Under the pieces are notes generated by a model. That model worked only from the letters and a program-made list of their open reading frames with translations. It had not been told where the DNA came from and ran no database searches. Shown one piece after another: positions 1 to 7,925 of a stretch of 64,000 bases of DNA. The first letter of the stretch is position 1, and each line of letters begins with the position of its first letter. The translations under genes and the position numbers were made by a program. The DNA is from Kibdelosporangium banguiense (GTDB lineage Bacteria; Actinomycetota; Actinomycetes; Mycobacteriales; Pseudonocardiaceae): assembly GCF_017876405.1 (NCBI RefSeq), contig NZ_JAGINW010000001.1:1687203-1751202 (forward strand). Reading direction: 5' to 3'.

Positions 1-168
1 ATCAAGATCGACCAGGCCACGGCCCAGCTGGTGCACATCGCGGACTACCCGGTGTCGTTGGACGCCGTGCGGCTGCAGCGGGTCGCCGACCTGATGAAGA
101 AGTTCAACGTCATCACCAGCGACCTGAAGGTCCAGCCGATGCTGCTCGCCTCGCCGGTCGCGAAATAG
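1..168 (+). CDS. ABC transporter substrate-binding protein, C-terminal fragment
   Basis: Open from the first base to a TAG stop, giving the last 55 residues of a protein whose start lies outside the window. The segment (..ATAQLVHIADYPVSLDAVR.. then LQRVADLMKKFNVI) lines up residue for residue with the C-terminus of the complete binding protein at 3684-4727 (LVRIGTFPTSLDRTRLQR, VDLMRKYGML). The two are therefore paralogues of the NMT1/THI5-like (SsuA/TauA/NrtA) family. It precedes the permease genes and is followed by a strong hairpin, so it probably supplies ligand to the same importer. Ligand unknown. Confidence 0.75.
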   Translation: MKIDQATAQLVHIADYPVSLDAVRLQRVADLMKKFNVITSDLKVQPMLLASPVAK

Positions 169-182
169 TCGCTGCGCGCCTG

Positions 183-214
183 AGCCCGGGGACGTCGTAC
201 GGTGTCCCCGGGCT
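183..214 (+). terminator. Hairpin terminator after the first binding-protein gene
   Basis: Perfect 11-bp arms AGCCCGGGGAC / GTCCCCGGGCT (183-193 and 204-214) around a 10-nt loop, 14 bases after the stop codon. No real U-tract follows, as is common for actinobacterial terminators. Confidence 0.7.
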
Positions 215-269
215 TGTCCGCTTCCCTGACCCGCGATGCTTCACTCGCAGTAACGGCCATACCCCGACT

Positions 270-287
270 GGAGTAGGCAACTACTCC
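270..287. promoter_or_regulatory. Inverted repeat, possible operator of the ABC permease operon
   Basis: Perfect 7-bp arms GGAGTAG-GCAA-CTACTCC. It lies between the terminator of the upstream gene and the permease start at 465, about 180 bases before that start. It could be a repressor or activator site, or a small RNA hairpin. The remaining bases 215-464 hold an AT-richer patch (about 340-350) but no recognised promoter. Confidence 0.4.
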
Positions 288-464
288 TGCGTGGTACGCC
301 CAAACGGCCGGTTTTCATACCCAAGGTCGACTGACGGTCCGTGATTTATTTGTCGAGAACGTCCGTTGCTCTCTAGAGTGACCCCCTGGCGTCGCTGGGT
401 GACCCGTTTTCCAACCGCTCATGGAGTTCGGTGTGTTCATCTATTCGGCTGAAGGTGCACTGGC

Positions 465-1253
465 GTGATCCGGTTCACACGAGGCCTGGTGGGGATCGTG
501 ATCGTCCTCGCCCTCTGGCAGTTCGGCTCCTTCACGGGGCTCTTTCCTGAGAACTACATCCCGCCACCGACCACGGTCCTGCCACGGATGCTGGAGCTGT
601 TCACCGGCGCGTTCAACAACGGTGACGACCAGAAGTTCCTGGCCGACCTGGTCGCGACCATGCTGACGTGGCTGCTCGCGCTGCTGATCGCGATCGGTAT
701 CGCGGTACCGGCCGGGCTGCTGCTCGGCAGCGTGCCCGCGGTCCGGCTGGCCACGCGGGTGATCATCGAGTTCCTCCGGCCGATCCCGTCGGTCGCGCTG
801 ATCCCGCTGCTGATCGTGCTGGTCGGATCCGGGCCCGAGACCAAGATCACGCTCGCGGTGTACGCGGCGATCTGGCCGATCCTGTTCAACACGATCTACG
901 CGCTCGACGAGATCGACCCGTTGCAACTGGACACCGCCAAGTCGTTCGGCTTCGGCAAGGCCCGCACGATGATCACAGTCGGCCTGCCGCACGCGGCACC
1001 GTTCGTGTTCACCGGCATCCGGCTGGCCAGCGCGGTGATCCTGATCGTGGTGATCAGTACCGAGTACCTGGCCGGCGGCACGGTCGGGATCGGGAAGTTC
1101 ACCCTGGACTGGGCAAGCGGATCCGGGCGCCAGGACATCATCCTGGCCGTGACACTGCTGGCCGGCGTGATCGGATACCTGCTCGACGGCGGATTCCTGA
1201 AGCTGCAACGGCTGCTGTTCAAGTGGAACACCGCAGAGGCGGGTGGCAAATGA
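465..1253 (+). CDS. ABC transporter permease (SsuC/TauC/NrtB type)
   Basis: This 262-residue inner-membrane protein of the BPD_transp_1 family forms half of the translocation pore for a small anion or organic substrate. About six hydrophobic segments are visible (near residues 8-25, 62-90, 103-122, 127-147, 185-205 and 225-245). The cytoplasmic coupling (EAA) loop sits near 156-176, where DTAKSFGFGKARTM precedes GLP. The GTG start has GAAGG nine bases upstream. The stop overlaps the next ATG (ATGA, 1250-1253), so the two permeases are translationally coupled. A 15-codon ORF (421-468) overlaps this start by four bases. The substrate class is inferred from the family: nitrate, sulfonate, taurine and pyrimidine-precursor transporters all look like this. 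Confidence 0.85.
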   Translation: MIRFTRGLVGIVIVLALWQFGSFTGLFPENYIPPPTTVLPRMLELFTGAFNNGDDQKFLADLVATMLTWLLALLIAIGIAVPAGLLLGSVPAVRLATRVIIEFLRPIPSVALIPLLIVLVGSGPETKITLAVYAAIWPILFNTIYALDEIDPLQLDTAKSFGFGKARTMITVGLPHAAPFVFTGIRLASAVILIVVISTEYLAGGTVGIGKFTLDWASGSGRQDIILAVTLLAGVIGYLLDGGFLKLQRLLFKWNTAEAGGK

Positions 1254-2062
1254 CGCGCCTGAGGGGCTTCGCCCAGCGCTGGATCGTGCTCGCCTGTGTC
1301 GTGGTGGTGTGGGAACTGGCCACACTCGCCGCGCAGTCGAGTTTCTTCCCGCCGCCCACCGAGATCGCGCAGGCGGCAGGCAAACTCTTCTTCGGCGGCC
1401 CGGCATCGCAGCTCGGCTTGAACGACAACGTCTTCACGCACCTGCTGCCCAGCCTCGGCCGGTTGCTGACCGGCTGGGTCGGCGCGGCGGTGATCGGCAT
1501 CGCGCTGGGCATCGCCCTGGGCCGGTCCCGGCACGGCATGGAGTACTTCGGCCCGCTGTTCGCGTTCCTGCGGTCGATCCCGCCGGTGCTGCTGCTGCCG
1601 TTCTTCATGGTGATCTTCGGTATCGAGTCGCCGCAGAAGATCGCGCTCATCGCGTTCGGCGCGCTGTGGCCGATCCTGCTCAACACCGTGGACGGCGCCC
1701 GGTCGGTGGACGCGGTCAAGATGGACACCGTCCAGTCGTTCCGCATCCCGCGCTCGCAGTGGATCACCATGGTCGTGCTGCCCGCGGCCCTGCCGAAGAT
1801 CTTCGCCGGGCTGCGTGTGTCGTTGTCGCTGTCGTTGGTGCTGATGGTGATCTCCGAACTGGTCGGCGCGGCCAACGGCCTCGGCACCCAGATCGTGGAC
1901 TCCCAGCGGCAGTACGAGTACGGCGACATGTGGGCGTTGATCGTCCTGTTGGGTGTCATGGGTTACGGCCTCAACAGTCTGTTGCTGGCAGTGGAACGTC
2001 GCGTGCTCTCTTGGCAACCCACGCGAAACGTGCAAACGAGTACCGTCAAGGCCGGAGGCTGA
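1250..2062 (+). CDS. ABC transporter permease, second subunit
   Basis: A 270-residue BPD_transp_1 membrane protein, paralogous to the preceding permease (compare PIPSVALIPLLIVLVG upstream with SIPPVLLLPFFMVIFG here; both have ALWPILLNT/IWPILFNT). Its EAA loop near residues 158-180 contains KMDTVQSFRIPRSQ. I placed the start at the ATG overlapping the upstream stop; the longer frame reaching back to 668 is antisense-like shadow. Two different permeases with one ATPase suggest a heterodimeric pore, whereas SsuC/TauC systems normally use one permease as a homodimer. Confidence 0.85.
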   Translation: MTRLRGFAQRWIVLACVVVVWELATLAAQSSFFPPPTEIAQAAGKLFFGGPASQLGLNDNVFTHLLPSLGRLLTGWVGAAVIGIALGIALGRSRHGMEYFGPLFAFLRSIPPVLLLPFFMVIFGIESPQKIALIAFGALWPILLNTVDGARSVDAVKMDTVQSFRIPRSQWITMVVLPAALPKIFAGLRVSLSLSLVLMVISELVGAANGLGTQIVDSQRQYEYGDMWALIVLLGVMGYGLNSLLLAVERRVLSWQPTRNVQTSTVKAGG

Positions 2063-2066
2063 ACTA

Positions 2067-2951
2067 ATGACGGCAATGCTGGAAGTCGCCGACCTGCGCC
2101 ACACCTACGGCTCCGGGCCGGGGGCGCACACCGCGGTACAGAACCTCAACTTCACCATCGCCACCGGTGAGCTGGCGTGCATCGTCGGCCCGTCCGGGTG
2201 TGGCAAGTCCACGCTGCTGCGCTGCATCGCCGGGCTGATCAAGCCGTCGGCGGGCACCGTGTCACTGCACGGCGACCTGATCGAACGAACCCCGGAAGAC
2301 CTGGCAGTGGTGTTCCAGGACTACAGCCGGTCGCTGTTCCCGTGGCTTTCGGTGCGTGGAAACGTCGAGTTCCCGTTGCGCTCACGCGGAATCTCCCGCT
2401 CCGAGCGCAAGAGGCGCGCCGCGGAGGCGCTGGAATGGGTCGGTCTGTCCGGCGCCGAGGCGAAGTACCCGTGGCAGCTGTCGGGCGGTATGCAGCAGCG
2501 TGTCTCGATCGCCCGGGCGCTGGCGTGCCAGCCGGCCCTGCTGCTGATGGACGAGCCGTTCGCGTCGGTCGACGCACAGACCCGGTTCGAGCTGGAGGAC
2601 CTGCTGCTGCGTGTGCGGCATGAGCACGACAGCACGGTTCTGCTTGTCACACACGACATCGACGAGAGCGTGTACCTCGGCGACCGTGTGCTCGTGCTGT
2701 CCAAGTCGCCCGCGTCGATCGTGGCCGACCTGCCGGTGGACCTGCCCGCCCAGCGGGACCAGATCACCACGCGTGAGTCGGCGAACTTCGTCACCCTGCG
2801 CGGCGAGGTCGCCCGTCTGCTGCACAACCCGCCGACGGGTGCGGCAGATCCGGTCAAACCGCGCCCTACCGCAGCCGAGGAAGAGGCCGCGGCACAGCGC
2901 TTCCTTGAAGCCGAGCGGGCCAGCCACGCCAGTGAGGCGTCGACCAACTAG
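2067..2951 (+). CDS. ABC transporter ATP-binding protein (SsuB/TauB/NrtD type)
   Basis: A 294-residue ATPase that powers the importer. Visible motifs: Walker A GPSGCGKST (41-49), Q-loop at Q84, signature LSGGMQQR (138-145), Walker B ALLLMDEP (157-164), D-loop SVDA (167-170) and H-loop His196. All catalytic residues are intact. The chosen ATG has GGAGG eight bases upstream and begins just after the permease stop; an upstream extension to 1953 would overlap the permease. A roughly 60-residue Ala/Glu-rich tail follows the core and is not needed for catalysis. It is the last gene before a hairpin at 2988. Confidence 0.9.
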   Translation: MTAMLEVADLRHTYGSGPGAHTAVQNLNFTIATGELACIVGPSGCGKSTLLRCIAGLIKPSAGTVSLHGDLIERTPEDLAVVFQDYSRSLFPWLSVRGNVEFPLRSRGISRSERKRRAAEALEWVGLSGAEAKYPWQLSGGMQQRVSIARALACQPALLLMDEPFASVDAQTRFELEDLLLRVRHEHDSTVLLVTHDIDESVYLGDRVLVLSKSPASIVADLPVDLPAQRDQITTRESANFVTLRGEVARLLHNPPTGAADPVKPRPTAAEEEAAAQRFLEAERASHASEASTN

Positions 2952-2987
2952 TACTTTTCCCTTCCAGGACAACGTATACAGCGCGCC

Positions 2988-3013
2988 GGCGACTGGTATT
3001 CCTGCCAGTCGCC
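2988..3013 (+). terminator. Hairpin after the ABC ATPase gene
   Basis: Perfect 9-bp arms GGCGACTGG / CCAGTCGCC with an 8-nt loop, 37 bases after the stop codon. No U-tract. Confidence 0.5.
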
Positions 3014-3683
3014 TGCCGCCGTCCATGTGGGACGCCACTCGGCGGTCACAACCCACATTCCCCGGCCGGGCCGGGAAATCACTCACGGGCGCTTTCGTGC
3101 GTCCACTTCGGACATAATTCGCGGCACATCTTCCGCACGCACAGACCTGATACTCCATTTGACATATTTGTTAGGAAAAATGGCGGTATACACAGCGTCT
3201 GGGCAATAGTTCATTCGGCAGCAGCGCAATCATCGGAGTGTGGTTGCGATATGCGGTCAACACATAGCCTGCGCCACGGCCCCGCACCCCCGGCTGAGTG
3301 GAGATTTCACCAACACCGGACGTCCCGCGGCCCGCGTGGAGCCGGTCGGCATGGCGACGGCCGCGGATTCCTGCAACCCTGGGAGGGAGCGCAGGTCTCC
3401 GACCACTGTTTCAGGAAAGGCATCACGGCACTGCCAGGATTGCGAACATCTTTCGCAAATCCCCAGTCCCGCAACAGATCCCGCTGATCTCGCGCACCAC
3501 TCGCGGCGTCGCAGAGTTGATCATCCCTTTCGGTCTGGTCTCATTTCTCCCTGCCAGCCCGTGGGATGGTGTATAAAACACCGCGAAAGAAACACGCAAT
3601 GTGACTGATCGTGCACATCTTTGCCTACGGATCGTGTCAGTCGCGTCGTAGCTGTCCATCATCTCTCGCAGATAAGGCATCAC
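3014..3683. other. 670-base non-coding leader region before the second binding-protein gene
   Basis: No convincing gene; the short ORFs lack ribosome sites and normal actinobacterial codon use. The stretch is AT-richer than its surroundings. It contains an isolated TTGACA (3159-3164) without a well-spaced -10, and a small inverted repeat GGTGT-ATAAA-ACACC (3568-3582) that includes TATAAA and could be an operator or promoter. A GC-rich section around 3290-3420 could fold but matches no riboswitch I know. The length suggests that the downstream gene is regulated separately. Confidence 0.4.
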
Positions 3684-4727
3684 ATGCTTGGACGAGCAAG
3701 CAGTTTGGCAGCATCACCCCGTCCCAGACGTGCCGCGGCCGGCATCCTGGGCGCCGCGGCATTGCTCGCGGCATTGTCCGGCTGCGGCTTGATCGGTGGA
3801 TCCAGTGACGACTCCGGCGGCGGTGGCGGCGCCGGTGGGCTCGAGCGCACCAGCCTCAAGGTCGGCGCCATGCCGATCATCGACTCCTCGCCGGTGCACA
3901 TCGCGGCGCAGAAGGGCTACTTCAAGGAAGAGGGCCTGGACGTCCAGCTGGAGACGGTGACCGGTGCGGCCACCGCGATCCCCAAGCTGCTCTCCGGTGA
4001 GCTGCAGTTCACCTACGGCGCGTACGTGCCGGTCTTCCAGGCCCAGGAGAAGGGCACCGGCGACTTCAAGTTCGTCGCCGACAGCTACCAGACCGCCGAG
4101 AAGATCTTCGTGATCATGGTCGGGCCGAACTCGACCATCAAGACGCCCGCCGACCTGGCCGGCAAGAAGATCGCGACGAACACCAAGAACAGCATCACCG
4201 ACCTGCTGGCCAAGTCCGCGTTGGAGACCGCCGGTGTCAACATCAACGACAAGGCCAAGCCGATCGAGTGGGTCGAGTTCCCCTTCACCGACATGGGCGC
4301 CAAGCTCGCGGCCAAGCAGATCGACGCCGCGGTGATGCTGGAGCCGTACGTCACGCAGGCTGAGCGGACCCACGGCGCGACCCCGATCCTGGACACCTCG
4401 CAGGGCCCGACCAAGGACTTCCCGATCTCCGGCTACACCGGTATGGCGAAGTTCGTGCAGGAGAACCCGAAGACCACCGAGGCGTTCCGCCGCGCGCTGA
4501 AGAAGGCCTCGGAGACCGCGGCCAACCGCACCGAGGTCGAGGACGCGGCGACCAAGTTCGCCAAGATCGACAAAGAGGTCGCGGCGCTGGTGCGGATCGG
4601 CACCTTCCCGACCAGCCTCGACCGCACGCGGTTGCAGCGCACGGTCGACCTGATGCGCAAGTACGGCATGCTGACCAAGGACATCAGCGTCGACTCGATG
4701 ATCGTCGACTCGGCCAAGACGAACTGA
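3684..4727 (+). CDS. Lipoprotein ABC substrate-binding protein (NMT1/THI5-like)
   Basis: A 347-residue periplasm-side binding lipoprotein. I chose the ATG at 3684 because an arginine-rich n-region, a hydrophobic stretch (19-31) and a lipobox LSGC (lipidated Cys34) follow it directly, and AAGG lies upstream. An upstream ATG in frame (3621) would put over 20 residues before the signal peptide. The mature part has the family pattern: MPIIDSSPVHIAAQKGYFKE, then a GxxTAIPKLLSGELQF segment, and KTPADLAGKKIATNT. It probably feeds the permease pair at 465-2062. It is separated from the ATPase by a terminator and a long leader, and is a paralogue of the fragment at 1-168. Ligand not predictable from sequence alone. 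Confidence 0.85.
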   Translation: MLGRASSLAASPRPRRAAAGILGAAALLAALSGCGLIGGSSDDSGGGGGAGGLERTSLKVGAMPIIDSSPVHIAAQKGYFKEEGLDVQLETVTGAATAIPKLLSGELQFTYGAYVPVFQAQEKGTGDFKFVADSYQTAEKIFVIMVGPNSTIKTPADLAGKKIATNTKNSITDLLAKSALETAGVNINDKAKPIEWVEFPFTDMGAKLAAKQIDAAVMLEPYVTQAERTHGATPILDTSQGPTKDFPISGYTGMAKFVQENPKTTEAFRRALKKASETAANRTEVEDAATKFAKIDKEVAALVRIGTFPTSLDRTRLQRTVDLMRKYGMLTKDISVDSMIVDSAKTN

Positions 4728-4743
4728 TTCCTGCTGCTGGTGT

Positions 4744-4765
4744 GGCGGCCGGTCTTCCGGCCGCC
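4744..4765. terminator. Bidirectional hairpin between convergent genes
   Basis: Perfect 9-bp arms GGCGGCCGG / CCGGCCGCC with a TCTT tetraloop, placed between the stop of the binding-protein gene and the stop of the convergent gene at 4776. Confidence 0.65.
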
Positions 4766-4775
4766 CACAGTGGTC

Positions 4776-5417
4776 TCACTTCTCGGTCAGGCACAGTGTG
4801 GTGGCCGGTTGCGAGTACGTCGCAGCGAGTTCGCCCTGGGCACAGATGGCCTTGTCGGCCTTGCCCTGTATGACTTTCACGACTTTGAAGTCCGCCGCCG
4901 AGCACGCGACGCGTCCGTCTGTCTCGTTGCGACCGTCGGCCGTCGTTTTGAAACAGTCGCCTTCCTTGGCGTTGAGCACCAGGCAGAGCTTGACCGTGTC
5001 GGTCCGCTTGCCGCCGGTCCACTCCGTGTAGTCCCCGTCCGGGCACCGGCCTGACGCAGTGGCGAGTTTCTTGGCCACCCGGTAGACGGCCTCCGGCGTG
5101 GAGCACTCGACCTTGTCGGCCGCGGCATCACTGGTCGAGATGACCTTGACGCAGTCGCCTTCCTCAGCCACACGCGCACTCTCGCCCCATTTGGCGACCG
5201 CGAGCACACCCAATGCGATGACCGCGGCGACCACAACCCCGATGACGACCCTGCCGCCCCCGCTGATACCGCGTGGTTCGGACGGCGGCGGATCCGGTGG
5301 CATCACCCGCGGCTGTTGTTGATGTTGACAGGGCGCCTGCCTGGCAGGCGGCGGATATCCGGGCCTGGGCGGTGGAAAGCCCCGCGGTGGATACTGCCCC
5401 GGCGGTGGATACGTCAT
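4776..5417 (-). CDS. Pro-rich single-pass membrane protein with two Cys-containing repeats (LppU-like)
   Basis: A 213-residue protein. Residues 1-50 form a Pro/Tyr/Gln-rich cytoplasmic tail (MTYPPPGQYPPRG). One transmembrane helix follows (near 56-76, VVIGVVVAAVIALGVLAV). The extracellular part carries two related segments beginning EEGDCVKV and KEGDCFKT, each with a further Cys, suggesting a duplicated disulphide-stabilised fold. This layout is typical of actinobacterial envelope proteins of the LppU/SCO3897-like class, whose function is unknown. I took the ATG that starts the Pro-rich tail; an upstream in-frame ATG would add 38 unlikely residues. It is divergent from the helicase gene at 5566. 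Confidence 0.65.
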   Translation of the reverse strand: MTYPPPGQYPPRGFPPPRPGYPPPARQAPCQHQQQPRVMPPDPPPSEPRGISGGGRVVIGVVVAAVIALGVLAVAKWGESARVAEEGDCVKVISTSDAAADKVECSTPEAVYRVAKKLATASGRCPDGDYTEWTGGKRTDTVKLCLVLNAKEGDCFKTTADGRNETDGRVACSAADFKVVKVIQGKADKAICAQGELAATYSQPATTLCLTEK

Positions 5418-5565
5418 CAAGCCCCTCGGCGAGTTTCGTTCGGCTGTGCGACCGTAATGGTCAACGGCCCCGGCACGGAACAGCAACGGCCCCGGCCAGG
5501 GGATTTTTGCGGCCGCCCGCGGTGTTGGCACACTGGGACGACCTGCGTACGAGGAGTTGCATCAG

Positions 5566-7227
5566 GTGACCGATGGCCCACTGATCGTGCAGTCCGACAA
5601 AACGCTGCTGCTCGAAATCGACCACCCGCGGTCCGACGAGGCTCGAATGGCGATCGCGCCGTTCGCCGAACTGGAGCGCGCCCCTGAACACGTCCACACA
5701 TATCGTGTGACCCCGCTGGCGCTGTGGAACGCACGTGCCGCCGGTCACGACGCCGAGCAGGTCGTCGACGCGCTCTCCCGGTTCTCGCGCTACCCGGTGC
5801 CGCAGCCGTTGCTGATCGACGTCGTCGACACGATGAGCCGGTTCGGCCGGCTGCAGCTGCTGCACCACCCCGCGCACGGGCTCGTGATCAACGCGATCGA
5901 CCGCGCGGTGCTGGAAGAGATCCTCCGCAACAAGAAGGTGTCCCCGATGCTCGGGGCCCGGATCGACGACGACACCGTGGTCGTGCACCCCAGCGAGCGC
6001 GGCCGGCTCAAGCAGGTCCTGCTCAAGATCGGCTGGCCGGCGGAGGACCTGGCGGGTTATGTCGACGGCGAGGCCCACGCGATCTCCCTGGAGGAGAACG
6101 GCTGGGAGCTGCGTGACTACCAGCGCAACGCCGCCCAGACCTTCTGGGCGGGCGGCTCAGGTGTCGTCGTGCTGCCGTGTGGCGCGGGAAAAACCCTGGT
6201 CGGCGCGGCCGCGATGGCCGAGGCGCAGGCCACCACCCTGATCCTGGTCACCAACACGGTGGCCGGCCGGCAGTGGAAGCGTGAGCTGATCGCGCGGACC
6301 TCGCTGACCGAAGAGGAGATCGGCGAGTACTCCGGCGAACGCAAGGAGATCCGGCCGGTCACGATCGCGACCTACCAGGTCATCACGCGTAAGACTCGCG
6401 GCGAATACCGGCATCTGGAGCTGTTCGACTCCCGCGACTGGGGCCTGATCGTGTACGACGAGGTCCACCTGCTGCCCGCGCCGGTCTTCCGGATGACCGC
6501 CGACCTGCAGTCCCGTCGCCGGCTCGGGCTGACCGCGACCCTGGTCCGTGAGGACGGGCGTGAAGGCGACGTGTTCTCGCTGATCGGGCCCAAGCGTTAC
6601 GACGTGCCCTGGCGTGACATCGAGGCCCAGGGCTGGATCGCGCCCGCCGAGTGCACCGAGGTCCGCGTCACCTTGACCGACGCCGAACGCCTGCAGTACG
6701 CGACGGCCGAACCCGAGGAGCGCTACAAGATCTGCTCGACCGCCCGGACCAAGATCCCGGTCGTGCGCAGCATCCTCGACCGGCACCCCGGCGAGCCCGC
6801 CCTGGTCATCGGGGCCTACCTCGACCAGCTCGACGAGCTCGGCGAGGCGCTGGACGCCCCGATCGTGCAGGGCTCGACCAAGACCAAGGAGCGGGAGGCG
6901 CTGTTCGACGCCTTCCGAAAGGGCGAGCTGCCCACCCTGGTGGTCTCGAAGGTCGCGAACTTCTCCATCGACCTGCCCGAGGCCTCGGTCGCGGTCCAGG
7001 TCTCGGGCACGTTCGGGTCCCGCCAGGAGGAGGCCCAACGGCTCGGCAGGCTGCTCAGGCCCAAGGCCGACGGCCGCCAGGCGCACTTCTACTCAGTGGT
7101 CTCCCGGGACACCCTCGACACCGAATACGCAGCTCACAGGCAACGTTTCCTCGCCGAACAGGGCTACGCCTACACGATCGTGGACGCCGACGACCTGCTC
7201 GGGCCGTCCATCCCCGAGGTGGGTTAA
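5566..7227 (+). CDS. DNA repair helicase XPB (Rad25/ERCC3-like, SF2)
   Basis: A 553-residue 3'-5' DNA helicase of superfamily 2, related to the XPB subunit of eukaryotic TFIIH. Mycobacterial XPB is the described bacterial counterpart. The N-terminal damage-recognition-like region is followed by Walker A CGAGKT (about 205-210), the DEVH box (about 298-301), motif III TAT (about 323) and the C-terminal helicase lobe with SGTFGSRQEEAQRLGR. The start is GTG at 5566, with GAGGAG nine bases upstream; the TTG at 5557 abuts that ribosome site and is excluded. The N-terminus MTDGPLIVQSDKT agrees with what I remember of mycobacterial XPB. A repair role is known for the family only in part. The next gene carries an SOS box. 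Confidence 0.92.
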   Translation: MTDGPLIVQSDKTLLLEIDHPRSDEARMAIAPFAELERAPEHVHTYRVTPLALWNARAAGHDAEQVVDALSRFSRYPVPQPLLIDVVDTMSRFGRLQLLHHPAHGLVINAIDRAVLEEILRNKKVSPMLGARIDDDTVVVHPSERGRLKQVLLKIGWPAEDLAGYVDGEAHAISLEENGWELRDYQRNAAQTFWAGGSGVVVLPCGAGKTLVGAAAMAEAQATTLILVTNTVAGRQWKRELIARTSLTEEEIGEYSGERKEIRPVTIATYQVITRKTRGEYRHLELFDSRDWGLIVYDEVHLLPAPVFRMTADLQSRRRLGLTATLVREDGREGDVFSLIGPKRYDVPWRDIEAQGWIAPAECTEVRVTLTDAERLQYATAEPEERYKICSTARTKIPVVRSILDRHPGEPALVIGAYLDQLDELGEALDAPIVQGSTKTKEREALFDAFRKGELPTLVVSKVANFSIDLPEASVAVQVSGTFGSRQEEAQRLGRLLRPKADGRQAHFYSVVSRDTLDTEYAAHRQRFLAEQGYAYTIVDADDLLGPSIPEVG

Positions 7228-7261
7228 CTGGAGTTGTCAGACCCCTCGAGTACCGTTATCT

Positions 7262-7277
7262 TCGAACACACGTTCGA
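7262..7277. promoter_or_regulatory. LexA (SOS) box
   Basis: TCGAAC-ACAC-GTTCGA is a perfect match to the actinobacterial LexA consensus TCGAAC-N4-GTTCGA. It ends 17 bases before the start codon at 7295, a position where bound LexA would block transcription of the DUF4253 gene. Confidence 0.85.
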
Positions 7278-7294
7278 GAGGCGAGGGGACTGCG

Positions 7295-7867
7295 ATGACC
7301 GCCATGTCGATCGCTCCGGCAGCATCACTGGGCTGCTGGCACGGCGAGATCTGGTTGACCGACGACGTACTGACCGACCCGCACGCCTATCTCGACCGGG
7401 TCGCCGAGTACTCCCGTACGCGGCTCTGGCCTGTCCTCGTGCCGGCGGGTGGCCTGGGCCTCCCGCCTGAGGTCAGCTTCGTCCCGGAGGCCGCCCGCCG
7501 GGCCGTGGACCGGCACGATCCGCAGGCCGAGGCCGGTATCGCCGGTGCGGTCATGCTTGCGAACAAGCGGCCTGCGTACCGGCTCGGGTTAGTGGAGGCC
7601 AACCGTCCGGCTGATGTCCCGGCCCGGCTTGGCCGGCCCGGTATGTCGGCGATCCTGCGCAGCTGGGAGGACAGGTTCGGCGCGACCCTCGTGATGATGG
7701 GGGCACGCGAGATGATGCTGTCGGTCTCGGCTCCGCCGACCGAGTTGCACAAGGCGCTGGTCGTCGCCAACGAGCACAGGTCGTTCTGCCCGCGGATTCC
7801 CGGGACTCTGCCGCAGCTGTCCCGGGGGCTGATCAGGCTTCGGCGCTGGCACTTCCGCTGGCGTTGA
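7295..7867 (+). CDS. DUF4253 protein under an SOS box
   Basis: A 190-residue cytoplasmic protein with no signal peptide or membrane segment. The C-terminal half (about 108-190) has the DUF4253 pattern: LRSWEDRFGATLVMMGA, then LSVSAPP, ANEHRSFCP and a final W-H-F-R-W. No catalytic residues are known for the family, so I assign no function. The ATG follows GAGGGGA by five bases. A perfect LexA box lies 18-33 bases upstream, so expression should rise on DNA damage. It follows the XPB helicase by 67 bases on the same strand but has its own promoter region. An SOS connection for DUF4253 is not something I know to be described. Confidence 0.75.
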   Translation: MTAMSIAPAASLGCWHGEIWLTDDVLTDPHAYLDRVAEYSRTRLWPVLVPAGGLGLPPEVSFVPEAARRAVDRHDPQAEAGIAGAVMLANKRPAYRLGLVEANRPADVPARLGRPGMSAILRSWEDRFGATLVMMGAREMMLSVSAPPTELHKALVVANEHRSFCPRIPGTLPQLSRGLIRLRRWHFRWR

Positions 7868-7874
7868 CGGTTGC

Positions 7875-7909
7875 GCAGCCGGTGCCTTCGGGGTTGGGGC
7901 GCCGGCTGC
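7875..7909. terminator. Bidirectional hairpin between convergent genes
   Basis: 12-bp arms GCAGCCGGTGCC / GGCGCCGGCTGC with one G-U type mismatch and an 11-nt loop, between the DUF4253 stop (7867) and the stop of the convergent gene at 7926. Confidence 0.65.
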
Positions 7910-7925
7910 CTTGTGGATGTGGCCG

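Noticed and set aside
3159..3192. TTGACA with a TATACA downstream as a promoter
   Set aside because: The spacing is 22 bases, too long for a normal sigma-70 promoter.
3290..3440. Possible SAM-type riboswitch (GCAACCC and GC-rich stems) before the second binding protein
   Set aside because: The other conserved blocks of known SAM riboswitch classes are absent; a covariance-model search would be needed.
3423..3683. 86-residue minus-strand ORF in the long leader
   Set aside because: No ribosome site, atypical composition, and overlaps the binding-protein leader.
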